Shown in pieces: positions 1-6,890 of a DNA stretch of 64,000 bases (position 1 is the first letter of the stretch; each line of letters opens with the position of its first letter). The stretch is from Pandoraea pnomenusa (GTDB lineage: Bacteria > Pseudomonadota > Gammaproteobacteria > Burkholderiales > Burkholderiaceae). The stretch spans positions 930,001-994,000 of the forward strand of contig NZ_CP009553.3 in the NCBI RefSeq assembly GCF_000767615.3, given 5' to 3'. Both the position numbers and the translations under genes were made by a program. The notes below the pieces were generated by a model. That model had not been told where the DNA came from. It searched no databases and saw only the letters and a list, made by a program, of their open reading frames with translations.

Positions 1-1
1 A

Positions 2-28
2 TCACGGACGGCCATCGGTCGTCCGTGA
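2..28 (+). terminator. Possible terminator hairpin at window edge
   Basis: Two 9-bp arms (2-10 and 20-28) are perfectly complementary around a 9-nt loop, followed by a short T run at 34-37. It could end a gene lying before the window. The T run starts 5 bases after the stem, so the call is tentative. Confidence 0.4.
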
Positions 29-86
29 AGTCCTTTTGGGACGGCAATTTCAGGCGGCAACTTTAGGCGGCAATTCGGGAGGCGTC

Positions 87-257
87 ATGGGAACGTCATT
101 CGGTGATATCTGGTACACCATCGGCGCGCTGGTGTTGATCGCGGTGCTGGCCGGGATGGTGTGGGAGCTGGGGGTGTGGTGGACGCGTCACCCGAATCAC
201 AGCGCGGTGCAGCGGCTCGAGCACGCCTGGGCGAGGATTCGCCACCCGCGGCAATGA
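87..257 (+). CDS. Small single-span membrane protein, unknown function
   Basis: A 56-residue protein. I chose the ATG at 87 because GGGAGG lies just upstream; an in-frame start at 36 would add an unlikely 17-residue glycine-rich leader. Residues about 8-30 form one hydrophobic segment (WYTIGALVLIAVLAGMVWEL), followed by a basic, arginine-rich tail of about 25 residues. This looks like a small inner-membrane protein with a cytoplasmic tail. I do not recognise a family. It stands alone and converges with the glycosyltransferase gene on the other strand. Two copies of the 9-mer aggcggcaa lie just upstream (52-60 and 65-73). Confidence 0.55.
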   Translation: MGTSFGDIWYTIGALVLIAVLAGMVWELGVWWTRHPNHSAVQRLEHAWARIRHPRQ

Positions 258-302
258 GCGCGGGCGCTCCGCGCGCCGGCGACGTCATCGGGAGGGGACG
301 TG

Positions 303-322
303 CGGCTGACGGTCGTCAGCCG
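303..322. terminator. Intergenic hairpin between convergent genes
   Basis: Arms CGGCTGAC (303-310) and GTCAGCCG (315-322) pair perfectly around GGTC. It lies between the ends of two convergent genes, where a bidirectional terminator is expected, but there is no strong T run. Confidence 0.4.
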
Positions 323-346
323 TGAGGGAAGTATGTGCCGCGCGGC

Positions 347-1240
347 TCAGTCGAGCTTGAGGTGGCGCGGTACGTTGCCGTCCCAGCGCTGCAGGTCTTC
401 GAGGGGATACGGCTTGCTGCCGTGAAGCGCGCGCTTGATGCGGCTCTTGCCGCTCGGCTGCGGCACGTTCGGTAACGCGGCGCCCGCGGGCGTACCCGCC
501 AGATCGAGATAGTCGCGCTTGAACTCCGCCTGCGTCATGCCCCACTTCATCAGAAATTCGCGGCTGCCCCGATTCTTCACCACGCGACCGGTGGAGCGGC
601 ACCCGAAGTGATAAACGACGCTTTTGCCGACAATGCGGAACGTACGACAGCCGACGAGCCACAGTTTCATGAGGAAGTCGTCGTCGCTGCTCATACCGGG
701 CCCGAACTCGATGCTGTAACCGCCGACGAGATGCCACAGACTACGGCTCACCAAAGTGGGCTGGGTGGGCACGCCATTGACGTCGTCGCGACCCAGCGAC
801 GCGGCGAAAGCGAGCAGTGCCGACTCGTCGAACGTCTCCGGCGTCGTGCCGAAATCCTTCGATACCACCTGTTTGCTTACCCCTGCGTTGGGTTCGATCA
901 TCACCGATGACAGGTAATAGACCGGCGTGTCGAGGGTACGGGCCGCCTCGATGAGCGCCGTGTCCCAGCCGGGCGTGACGAACATGTCGTCGTTCAGGAA
1001 CAGCAACTGGTCATGCGAGGCCAGCGGCGCGAGCTGGTTGAGCGCCAGACAGACGCCCACGTTGCCGCTGCTGTGGGTGTATCGCAGTCCCTGTGCCTGC
1101 ACCCATGCCAACGTACCGTCACTGCCGTCGTTCACGTGGACGAGAATCTCGTGCGCCTCGCCGGAATGTCGGCGCACGCTATCGATGCACAGCTTGAGGA
1201 ACGGCAGGTTGTTCCAGGTCGGGATCAGGATGCTTAGCAT
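347..1240 (-). CDS. Glycosyltransferase family 2
   Basis: A 297-residue GT-A type glycosyltransferase. The N-terminus (MLSILIPTWNNLPFLKLCID) is the usual family-2 start. NDGSDGT near residue 38 fits the nucleotide-binding loop, and FLNDDM near residue 82 carries the DxD-like metal/nucleotide-sugar site. No membrane segment is evident, so it is probably cytoplasmic or peripheral. It lies 17 bp downstream of an O-antigen-ligase-type gene on the same strand, so the pair is probably co-transcribed and acts on a surface glycan such as LPS core or O-antigen. The donor sugar and acceptor cannot be read from sequence. Confidence 0.85.
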   Translation of the reverse strand: MLSILIPTWNNLPFLKLCIDSVRRHSGEAHEILVHVNDGSDGTLAWVQAQGLRYTHSSGNVGVCLALNQLAPLASHDQLLFLNDDMFVTPGWDTALIEAARTLDTPVYYLSSVMIEPNAGVSKQVVSKDFGTTPETFDESALLAFAASLGRDDVNGVPTQPTLVSRSLWHLVGGYSIEFGPGMSSDDDFLMKLWLVGCRTFRIVGKSVVYHFGCRSTGRVVKNRGSREFLMKWGMTQAEFKRDYLDLAGTPAGAALPNVPQPSGKSRIKRALHGSKPYPLEDLQRWDGNVPRHLKLD

Positions 1241-1257
1241 GGAAGGAACGGCGTGGA

Positions 1258-2559
1258 TTACCGGGCAGCCGGCGTCTTATGGTCGGAATCGCCGTCAGGA
1301 TATGCGAAGGCCGCAAACACCGCCAGCATCGTTGCGTAGAAGGCGACCGTGACCTTCAGATTGAAGGTCTCGACGGTCAGGCCGAAGACCGCGAACGCGA
1401 CTGCGGTCATCAGCCCCATGAGCGCGGCGCGGTGTTCTTCAGGGCGCTCGCGAATGCGTGACATGCGCAGATAGAAAAACGCCGGGCCCGCATAGACCCC
1501 CAAAATCGAAAGCAACCCGAGGATCAGGCCGTAGTCGACCGTGTAGGCCAGAATCTGGTTGTGGACTTCGCCCTTTCCATAATCGGCGGCCATCGGCGTC
1601 AACACACCCGATGCCGCCATTTCCGGCATCGCGTTGCGATACCCGTGCGCGCCCAACCCGAGCAAAGGACGCTCGGCGATGAGTTTCGCGGCAGCCTTCC
1701 ACAGTTCCAGGCGGATGCCGGTGGAGGTGTCCGGTTGCCCGGCCGTCAGGCTGGTAAGGTCGGTGTGGATGGCCTCGAAGCGACTGCGCACCATAGGCGA
1801 GGCAAACGTGCTTGCCAGCAATATCGCGGCGACACCCGCGATCGTCACCCGGCGAGCCATGCTCACGCGATGCTTGTGCCAGAAGACCCACACCAGCAGC
1901 AGGCATGGCAATGCGATCCAGCCGCCCCGGGACTGACTGGCCCATGACGCATAGCAACCGGCAACGCCGCCCAGCAGCTTGAAGGCGATTGCCCAAGGCC
2001 CGTCATGCGACAGCCAGTGAATCGATACTACGGACAGTATGCCCAGCAGCAGGGCGAGGTCGCCGAAGTGAATCGGATTCAGGAATGTACTCCCCGCCCG
2101 GAGGGCGAGGAGGTCCGCCTTGGAATAGAGGGCCATGAGCCCCGCGCAGAGCGCGCCGAGAGCGAACGTCAGATCCACCCATTTCGGCACGAATCGGACA
2201 ACCATGCGTAATCCGAGGAATACGACGACGGCCAGCAGAAAGCGCAGCGGGGAGTCGAGCGTGTTGGCGACGACATGGCCGTGCAGGAGCTCGACGGTCA
2301 GAAAGGCGAAAAATGGAAGACAAAGCGAGGCGACGAACACGCGTGTGGGCATGCTCGCGTCCGGCGACGAACGCGGGATGACCGACCGGCGGTGCTTGAC
2401 CAGCACCACGGCGCCCAGCGCGACCGTAAGAAACATGATCGTGTTCCCGCCGCGGGGAACGACCAGTGCGGCTGCTGGAAACAATAGGAGCAGCGCGCAG
2501 AAAAACTTGGCCAAAAGGGGCCGGCTCGTATCGCTTTCCGGCACAGCGGACTTGCTCAT
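1258..2559 (-). CDS. O-antigen ligase / polymerase family membrane protein (WaaL-like)
   Basis: A 433-residue polytopic protein with about 10-12 hydrophobic segments. A large loop near residues 250-345 contains GLGAHGYRNAMPE and GKGEVHNQILAYTVDYG. This arrangement, with an R-rich start to the loop (PMVRSRFEA) and the conserved His in EVHN, is typical of the Wzy_C/O-antigen ligase family, which transfers undecaprenyl-linked glycan onto lipid A-core on the periplasmic side. The glycosyltransferase gene follows at once. WaaL and Wzy share this fold and cannot be told apart here; a protein O-oligosaccharyltransferase is another option. Confidence 0.8.
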   Translation of the reverse strand: MSKSAVPESDTSRPLLAKFFCALLLLFPAAALVVPRGGNTIMFLTVALGAVVLVKHRRSVIPRSSPDASMPTRVFVASLCLPFFAFLTVELLHGHVVANTLDSPLRFLLAVVVFLGLRMVVRFVPKWVDLTFALGALCAGLMALYSKADLLALRAGSTFLNPIHFGDLALLLGILSVVSIHWLSHDGPWAIAFKLLGGVAGCYASWASQSRGGWIALPCLLLVWVFWHKHRVSMARRVTIAGVAAILLASTFASPMVRSRFEAIHTDLTSLTAGQPDTSTGIRLELWKAAAKLIAERPLLGLGAHGYRNAMPEMAASGVLTPMAADYGKGEVHNQILAYTVDYGLILGLLSILGVYAGPAFFYLRMSRIRERPEEHRAALMGLMTAVAFAVFGLTVETFNLKVTVAFYATMLAVFAAFAYPDGDSDHKTPAAR

Positions 2560-2678
2560 TGGATGACTGGCAGACTTCAGGTTTCCTCAGCACGAAGTAT
2601 GCCAGAAATGCCCTGCCAGCCACGGTTTCGTCTTCCGTGCGCAACGTCCGCCCGCCAGGCGCCCGCGAACAGGCGAAT

Positions 2679-3026
2679 TTACAGGTTCATCGCGCCGAGC
2701 ACGCCGCACAGGTGCAGGGCCACATGCGTCCAGGCGGCCTCGTCGTAGGCGTCGCCCTCGCGCGCGAGTTGTTGCGCCTCGTGAAACGCGCGCCACAAGG
2801 CGGCGGCGCTCGACGGCGTGCCGCCCTCCAACTGATATTGGCGCTGCAAGGCTTCGGCCAGCCAGGGCTGCTCGTGCGCGCAGGCTTCGGCATAGGCTTC
2901 GACGGCAACGCGTGCATAGGGGTCGCCGGCCGGATCGAGCACGACCGGCTGGCGGGCCGCGGGCTGTGCGACGGCCGCGAAAACGTGGCGCTCGGCGGCG
3001 CTGTGGCGTGTGGAGAGATGCTTCAT
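2679..3026 (-). CDS. Hypothetical protein
   Basis: A 115-residue soluble, mainly helical protein. The chosen start gives MKHLSTRHSAAER; an upstream in-frame ATG at 3074 would add 16 residues with no better ribosome site. It is rich in Ala, Gln, His and Glu and has no signal peptide, membrane segment or motif that I recognise. The composition (PYARVAVEAYAEACAHE, then AALWRAFHEAQQLAREGDAY) suggests a small helical domain. Coding potential is plausible from codon usage, but function is unknown. Confidence 0.55.
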   Translation of the reverse strand: MKHLSTRHSAAERHVFAAVAQPAARQPVVLDPAGDPYARVAVEAYAEACAHEQPWLAEALQRQYQLEGGTPSSAAALWRAFHEAQQLAREGDAYDEAAWTHVALHLCGVLGAMNL

Positions 3027-3084
3027 GTCGGTCTCGTCTCGTTGGCCGCGCCAGGGCGGCTGGCGCGGAATCACTTACGTGGAC

Positions 3085-3297
3085 TCAGTCGTTTTCCAGA
3101 TTTCGAATAAACACCATCGCGGCTTGCTTGGCCTGGTCGATGCTCGTGAATGTCCGACCATCCATGGGCCAAATGTCGACCAGCACCGCAAAATTGCCGG
3201 GCCGCTCGCCCTGCATGATGCGAATGTAGTGCTGTCGGAATACGCAGCGCGCGAGTTCCACGGTCGGATGCGGTCGGCGAAAGTGGGCGGTTGCCAT
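3085..3297 (-). CDS. Small hypothetical protein
   Basis: A 70-residue protein starting MATAHFRRPHPTVELARC. The ATG at 3297 has a good GGAG ribosome site 7-8 bases upstream; the frame stays open to 3483 without such a site. The sequence has an RxxxRQHYIRIMQGE stretch and ends in a helix (SIDQAKQAAMVFIRNLEND). A compact alpha/beta domain is likely. I do not recognise it. It lies 10 bp upstream of the 2679-3026 gene on the same strand and may share its transcript. Confidence 0.55.
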   Translation of the reverse strand: MATAHFRRPHPTVELARCVFRQHYIRIMQGERPGNFAVLVDIWPMDGRTFTSIDQAKQAAMVFIRNLEND

Positions 3298-3581
3298 GAC
3301 AGTCTCCAGAAAATCGGCCCTCCGGCCTCGACGGGCCGTTGCCAGAGGGGCAGCAATTCCCATGCCAGTGCTCTCGCGACGATTAACTGCTTGATTTGTA
3401 AGGGGTGGCCGCACATGGTCCGCGTCGGGGCGACGGAAAACGTTACGAAACCGAAACATGGCGGGAACACCGGACCGTAACAACGCCGGGGGGAGTGGCG
3501 CGCCAGTCGCGCGCGAGTGCCGAGTGGCGGGCGTGGGCCGATTCTCGCGGATCGCGCATGCGTTCCCGCTAAAATGGGCGC

Positions 3582-4535
3582 ATGAATCTGCGTTTTCTCG
3601 AAACCTTCGTCTGGCTCGCCAAGCTGCGCAATTTCCGACTCACCGCGGAGCGCCTGCATACGACGCAGGCGGGGGTGTCGAGTCGGATCGCGTCACTCGA
3701 GCAGAGTTTCGGTGTGCGTCTGTTCGATCGCAGCGCGCGTGAGGTCACGCTCACCGCCGCCGGGCAGAAGGCACTGGCCTATGCCGAGCGCATCGTCATG
3801 CTCGGTCAGGAGATGAAGCGCGAGCTGAGCGATCCCGACATGCCGCCGGGCGTGCTCAAGATCGGCGTGGTCGAATCGATCGTGCACAGTTGGTTTCCGG
3901 ACCTGGCCGCGCGCATCCATCGCGAGTATCCGCAACTCGAGATCGAGGTCACCAGCGAGACGACGATCAATCTGTGCAAGCAGCTCGAAGCCGGCACGCT
4001 CGATCTCGTGCTGCAGACCGATGTCCAGCATGGCACGGGCATCGAGAACCTCGCGCTGGCGGAATTCCGGATGCGCTGGGTGGCCAGCCCGAAGCTCGGG
4101 CTCGAAGGCGAGACGCTGGACGTGTCGGATCTCGCGGCATATCCGCTGGTGAGCTTTTCCCGCAATTCCGGCCCGCACAAGACGCTCGAGCGCATGTTCT
4201 CGGTGGCTGCCGAACGTCCGGTGCGCGTGAACTGCATGACCTCCGTGGCGGCCATCATCCGGCTCGTGGCAGACGGCTTCGGGGTGGCGATGCTGCCTCC
4301 GGCCATCATTCAGCGCGAGCTGGGCGAACACAGCCTGCACCTGCTGCGCGTGAACGCCAATTTCCCCAGCCTGTCGCTCGTGGGCTCGTTCCGTACCGGG
4401 GCGCTGCTCGCGGAGAACGTGGCACGCCTCGCGCAGCGCACTGCCAGCGAGTTCGCGCTGAACATGGGGCCGGACATCGCGATTCCGCCCGCCGCCGCCA
4501 TGACGGCGCCTGCCTGGGGCGCGGGCGAGGCCTGA
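3582..4535 (+). CDS. LysR-family transcriptional regulator
   Basis: A 317-residue LysR protein. The N-terminal winged helix-turn-helix (about residues 1-60) reads MNLRFLETFVWLAKLRNFRL, then AERLHTTQAGVSSRIASLEQ, ending in FGVRLFDRS. The remaining 220 residues form the periplasmic-binding-protein-like effector domain. It is followed on the same strand by the EthD/DUF4286-like gene and the MHS carrier, so those are candidate targets, although LysR regulators more often face their targets. The effector is unknown. Confidence 0.9.
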   Translation: MNLRFLETFVWLAKLRNFRLTAERLHTTQAGVSSRIASLEQSFGVRLFDRSAREVTLTAAGQKALAYAERIVMLGQEMKRELSDPDMPPGVLKIGVVESIVHSWFPDLAARIHREYPQLEIEVTSETTINLCKQLEAGTLDLVLQTDVQHGTGIENLALAEFRMRWVASPKLGLEGETLDVSDLAAYPLVSFSRNSGPHKTLERMFSVAAERPVRVNCMTSVAAIIRLVADGFGVAMLPPAIIQRELGEHSLHLLRVNANFPSLSLVGSFRTGALLAENVARLAQRTASEFALNMGPDIAIPPAAAMTAPAWGAGEA

Positions 4536-4721
4536 CCTCCGCCAGGCACCGCGCCGCCGACGGCGGGCGCGGGTCATAAGAATTTGCTGTCGCGGCGAAT
4601 TTGATTTCTTGTTGGACGCCATTTCCCTCGTTTTGCACACTCGGCAAGACGGTCGGCCCCTGCGCATCGCCGCTTGCCACGCGGCGCGCGCCGGGGTCGA
4701 TCTCCCCCGATTGTCGAAACG

Positions 4722-5387
4722 ATGGATTGCCTCATGACTGTGACTGCACCGCGCGCCCAACTCTGCATCTGGACGAATATCGACCCGGCCTTCGAAGCCG
4801 ACTTCAACCGCTGGTACGACCGCGAGCACATGCAGGAGCGCGTGGCGATTCCGGGCTTCCGCTTCGCCCGTCGCTTCAAGGCCGTGCATGAAACCGCCCG
4901 CCCGTATCTGGCGCTCTACTGCACGCAGGACGCCTCCGTGTTCACCAGCGAGGCCTATGCCCGGGCATTCCAGAACCAGACGGAATGGTCGCTGCGCAAC
5001 TTTGCACGCATGCAGGGCACGCAGCGCCGTGTCGGTACGCTCGATGTCGAGGCAGGCGAAGGGCAGGGCGGCATGCTGGCCGCCTTTGTCCTGACCCAGG
5101 CCGTCGTGGCGCAGGCCCGGCCGCGACTGGATGCCCAGCTCGCCGAACTGGCGCAAGCCGACGGCATCGTGCGGGCCACCTTGCAGGTCACCGTGCCGGC
5201 GTTGTCCGTCTCCCTCACGGCCAAGGACGCGCCGCCGCCCCCGGCCGACGCCGTGGTGCTGATCGAAGGCACCGACCCCGACACCGTGCGAACCGTCGCC
5301 GAGACGCTGGCCGCCGCCCATGGCGTGCCGGCTGGCGAGGTGACCCGGTTTGCCATGCTCTGGCGCCTTGGCGCCAACGACGACTGA
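4722..5387 (+). CDS. EthD/DUF4286-like dimeric alpha-beta barrel protein
   Basis: A 221-residue protein. The start may be the ATG at 4722 or the one at 4734 (MTVTAPRAQLCIWTNIDPAF); neither has a strong ribosome site. The first half (CIWTNIDPAFEADFNRWYDR followed by EHMQERVAIPGF) is the pattern of ferredoxin-like dimeric barrels of the EthD/DUF4286 type. A weaker second copy of the fold probably follows near residues 110-215. Such proteins often accompany degradation of small organic molecules. The next gene, 50 bp downstream, is a carrier, so uptake plus metabolism of one compound is a reasonable inference. No catalytic residue can be named. Confidence 0.6.
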   Translation: MDCLMTVTAPRAQLCIWTNIDPAFEADFNRWYDREHMQERVAIPGFRFARRFKAVHETARPYLALYCTQDASVFTSEAYARAFQNQTEWSLRNFARMQGTQRRVGTLDVEAGEGQGGMLAAFVLTQAVVAQARPRLDAQLAELAQADGIVRATLQVTVPALSVSLTAKDAPPPPADAVVLIEGTDPDTVRTVAETLAAAHGVPAGEVTRFAMLWRLGANDD

Positions 5388-5437
5388 CGCCCCGCCGCCT
5401 TTCCGCGAGCGATCCCGCGGACCCACTGGAGACATCC

Positions 5438-6778
5438 ATGACGACTTATTCGAATACCCGCGAAGCCGCGCAAGCGTCGGCCGGGACACACGACGCCGCG
5501 CGCGCCGGCCGCGCCAACAAGGGGCGCCTGGCGACGGCCAGCATGGTGGGCACCACGCTGGAATGGTACGACTTCACCGTCTACAACACGCTCGCCGCGC
5601 TCGTGTTCAACCATCTGTTCTTCCCGTCGGTCGATCCGCTCGCCGGTACGATCCTGGCACTGTCGACGTACGCCGTGGGCTATGTTTCGCGTCCGCTCGG
5701 CGGGTTCGTGTTCGGCAACCTCGGGGACAAGATCGGCCGCCGTGCCGTCCTGGTGCTCTCGCTTGTGGTGATGGGCCTGACCACGGGGCTCATGGGGTTG
5801 TTGCCCACGTACGCCTCGATCGGCATCTGGAGCCCGGTGCTCCTCGTGGCGCTGCGCTTCGTGCAAGGGGTCGCGCTCGGTGGCGAATGGGCGGGGGCGG
5901 TGCTGCTTTCGGTCGAGCACGGCGATCAGCGCAAGCGGGGATTGAACGCCTCGTGGACGCAGGTCGGACCGTCGTTCGGCACGTTGCTTGCGACGGGCCT
6001 CATCGCGCTGATCACGCTCGCGATTTCGCCCGACGACTTCCTCTCGTGGGGATGGCGCGTGCCGTTCCTGCTGAGCCTGGTGCTGGTGGGGTTCGGTTTG
6101 TGGGTGCGTCGCGGCGTGGAAGAAACGCCGATGTTCGAACAGATCCAGCATTCGGAGCGCAAGGCCGAAATGCCGATCGCCGACGTTTTCCGCTCGCACT
6201 GGCGCAATCTGCTCGTGGCCGGTGGCTCGCGCATCGGCTCGGACGTGCTTTACGCGCTGATGGTCGTCTTCACGCTCACTTACGTGACCGGCACGCTGCA
6301 TCTGTCGCGCCCGCTCGCGCTCACGGCCGTGCTCGTCGGCACCGCGTGCAACGCGCTCACGGTGCCACTGTTCGGTGCGCTCTCGGACAAGCTCGGCCGC
6401 CGTCCGGTATACGGCTTCGGCGTGTTGTGCGCGATGATTTGGGCCTACGGCTTCTTCGTATTGCTCGATACCTCCCATCCGGCGCTCATCGTGCTGTCGG
6501 TCGTCATCGGCCTGGTGATCCACGCGATCATGTACGGTCCTCAGGCAGCGTTCGTTACCGAGCAGTTTCCGACCCGCGTGCGCTACGCGGGCGCTTCGCT
6601 GGCCTATACGCTGGCGGGGATTCTGGGCGGCGGGTTCGCGCCGCTCATCATCGTGAGCCTGTACAAGGAATACGGCACCACGGTTTCGGTATCGTTGTAT
6701 GTCACGGCGGCGCTCGCCGTCACGGCCGTGGCGCTGTTCGCGGCGCGCGAGACCGCGCACAAGCCCCTCAGGGACTGA
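5438..6778 (+). CDS. MFS transporter, metabolite:H+ symporter (MHS) type
   Basis: A 446-residue, 12-TM transporter. I chose the ATG at 5438, which has TGGAGA upstream; the frame is open further back over the previous gene. Family marks are TTLEWYDFTVYNTLAALVFN in TM1, GGFVFGNLGDKIGRR in loop 2-3 and RFVQGVALGGEWAGA in TM4. The central loop motif recurs as FGALSDKLGRRPVYG. These fit the ProP/ShiA/KgtP group, which imports organic acids or betaines with protons. It follows the DUF4286-like gene by 50 bp and probably forms an operon with it under the LysR regulator upstream. The substrate is not readable. Confidence 0.85.
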   Translation: MTTYSNTREAAQASAGTHDAARAGRANKGRLATASMVGTTLEWYDFTVYNTLAALVFNHLFFPSVDPLAGTILALSTYAVGYVSRPLGGFVFGNLGDKIGRRAVLVLSLVVMGLTTGLMGLLPTYASIGIWSPVLLVALRFVQGVALGGEWAGAVLLSVEHGDQRKRGLNASWTQVGPSFGTLLATGLIALITLAISPDDFLSWGWRVPFLLSLVLVGFGLWVRRGVEETPMFEQIQHSERKAEMPIADVFRSHWRNLLVAGGSRIGSDVLYALMVVFTLTYVTGTLHLSRPLALTAVLVGTACNALTVPLFGALSDKLGRRPVYGFGVLCAMIWAYGFFVLLDTSHPALIVLSVVIGLVIHAIMYGPQAAFVTEQFPTRVRYAGASLAYTLAGILGGGFAPLIIVSLYKEYGTTVSVSLYVTAALAVTAVALFAARETAHKPLRD

Positions 6779-6805
6779 CGGACACCGACGTCCCGGCATG
6801 ACGCG

Positions 6806-6829
6806 ACGGCACGCCCACGGGCGTGCCGT
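6806..6829 (+). terminator. Terminator-like hairpin after the MHS carrier
   Basis: ACGGCACGCCC (6806-6816) pairs with GGGCGTGCCGT (6819-6829), then TGTCGTTTG. The stem is strong and the T run poor. It sits between the convergent carrier and kinase genes and may serve both. Confidence 0.5.
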
Positions 6830-6890
6830 TGTCGTTTGCCGTGCGCGAAGCGGTGCCGGGCAGTGTCGAATGGTGTCGGACGACGCCGGG

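Noticed and set aside
3693..5489. A 598-residue minus-strand frame across the LysR and DUF4286-like genes
   Set aside because: The translation is Arg/His/Gly-rich without domains; the plus strand has recognised families.
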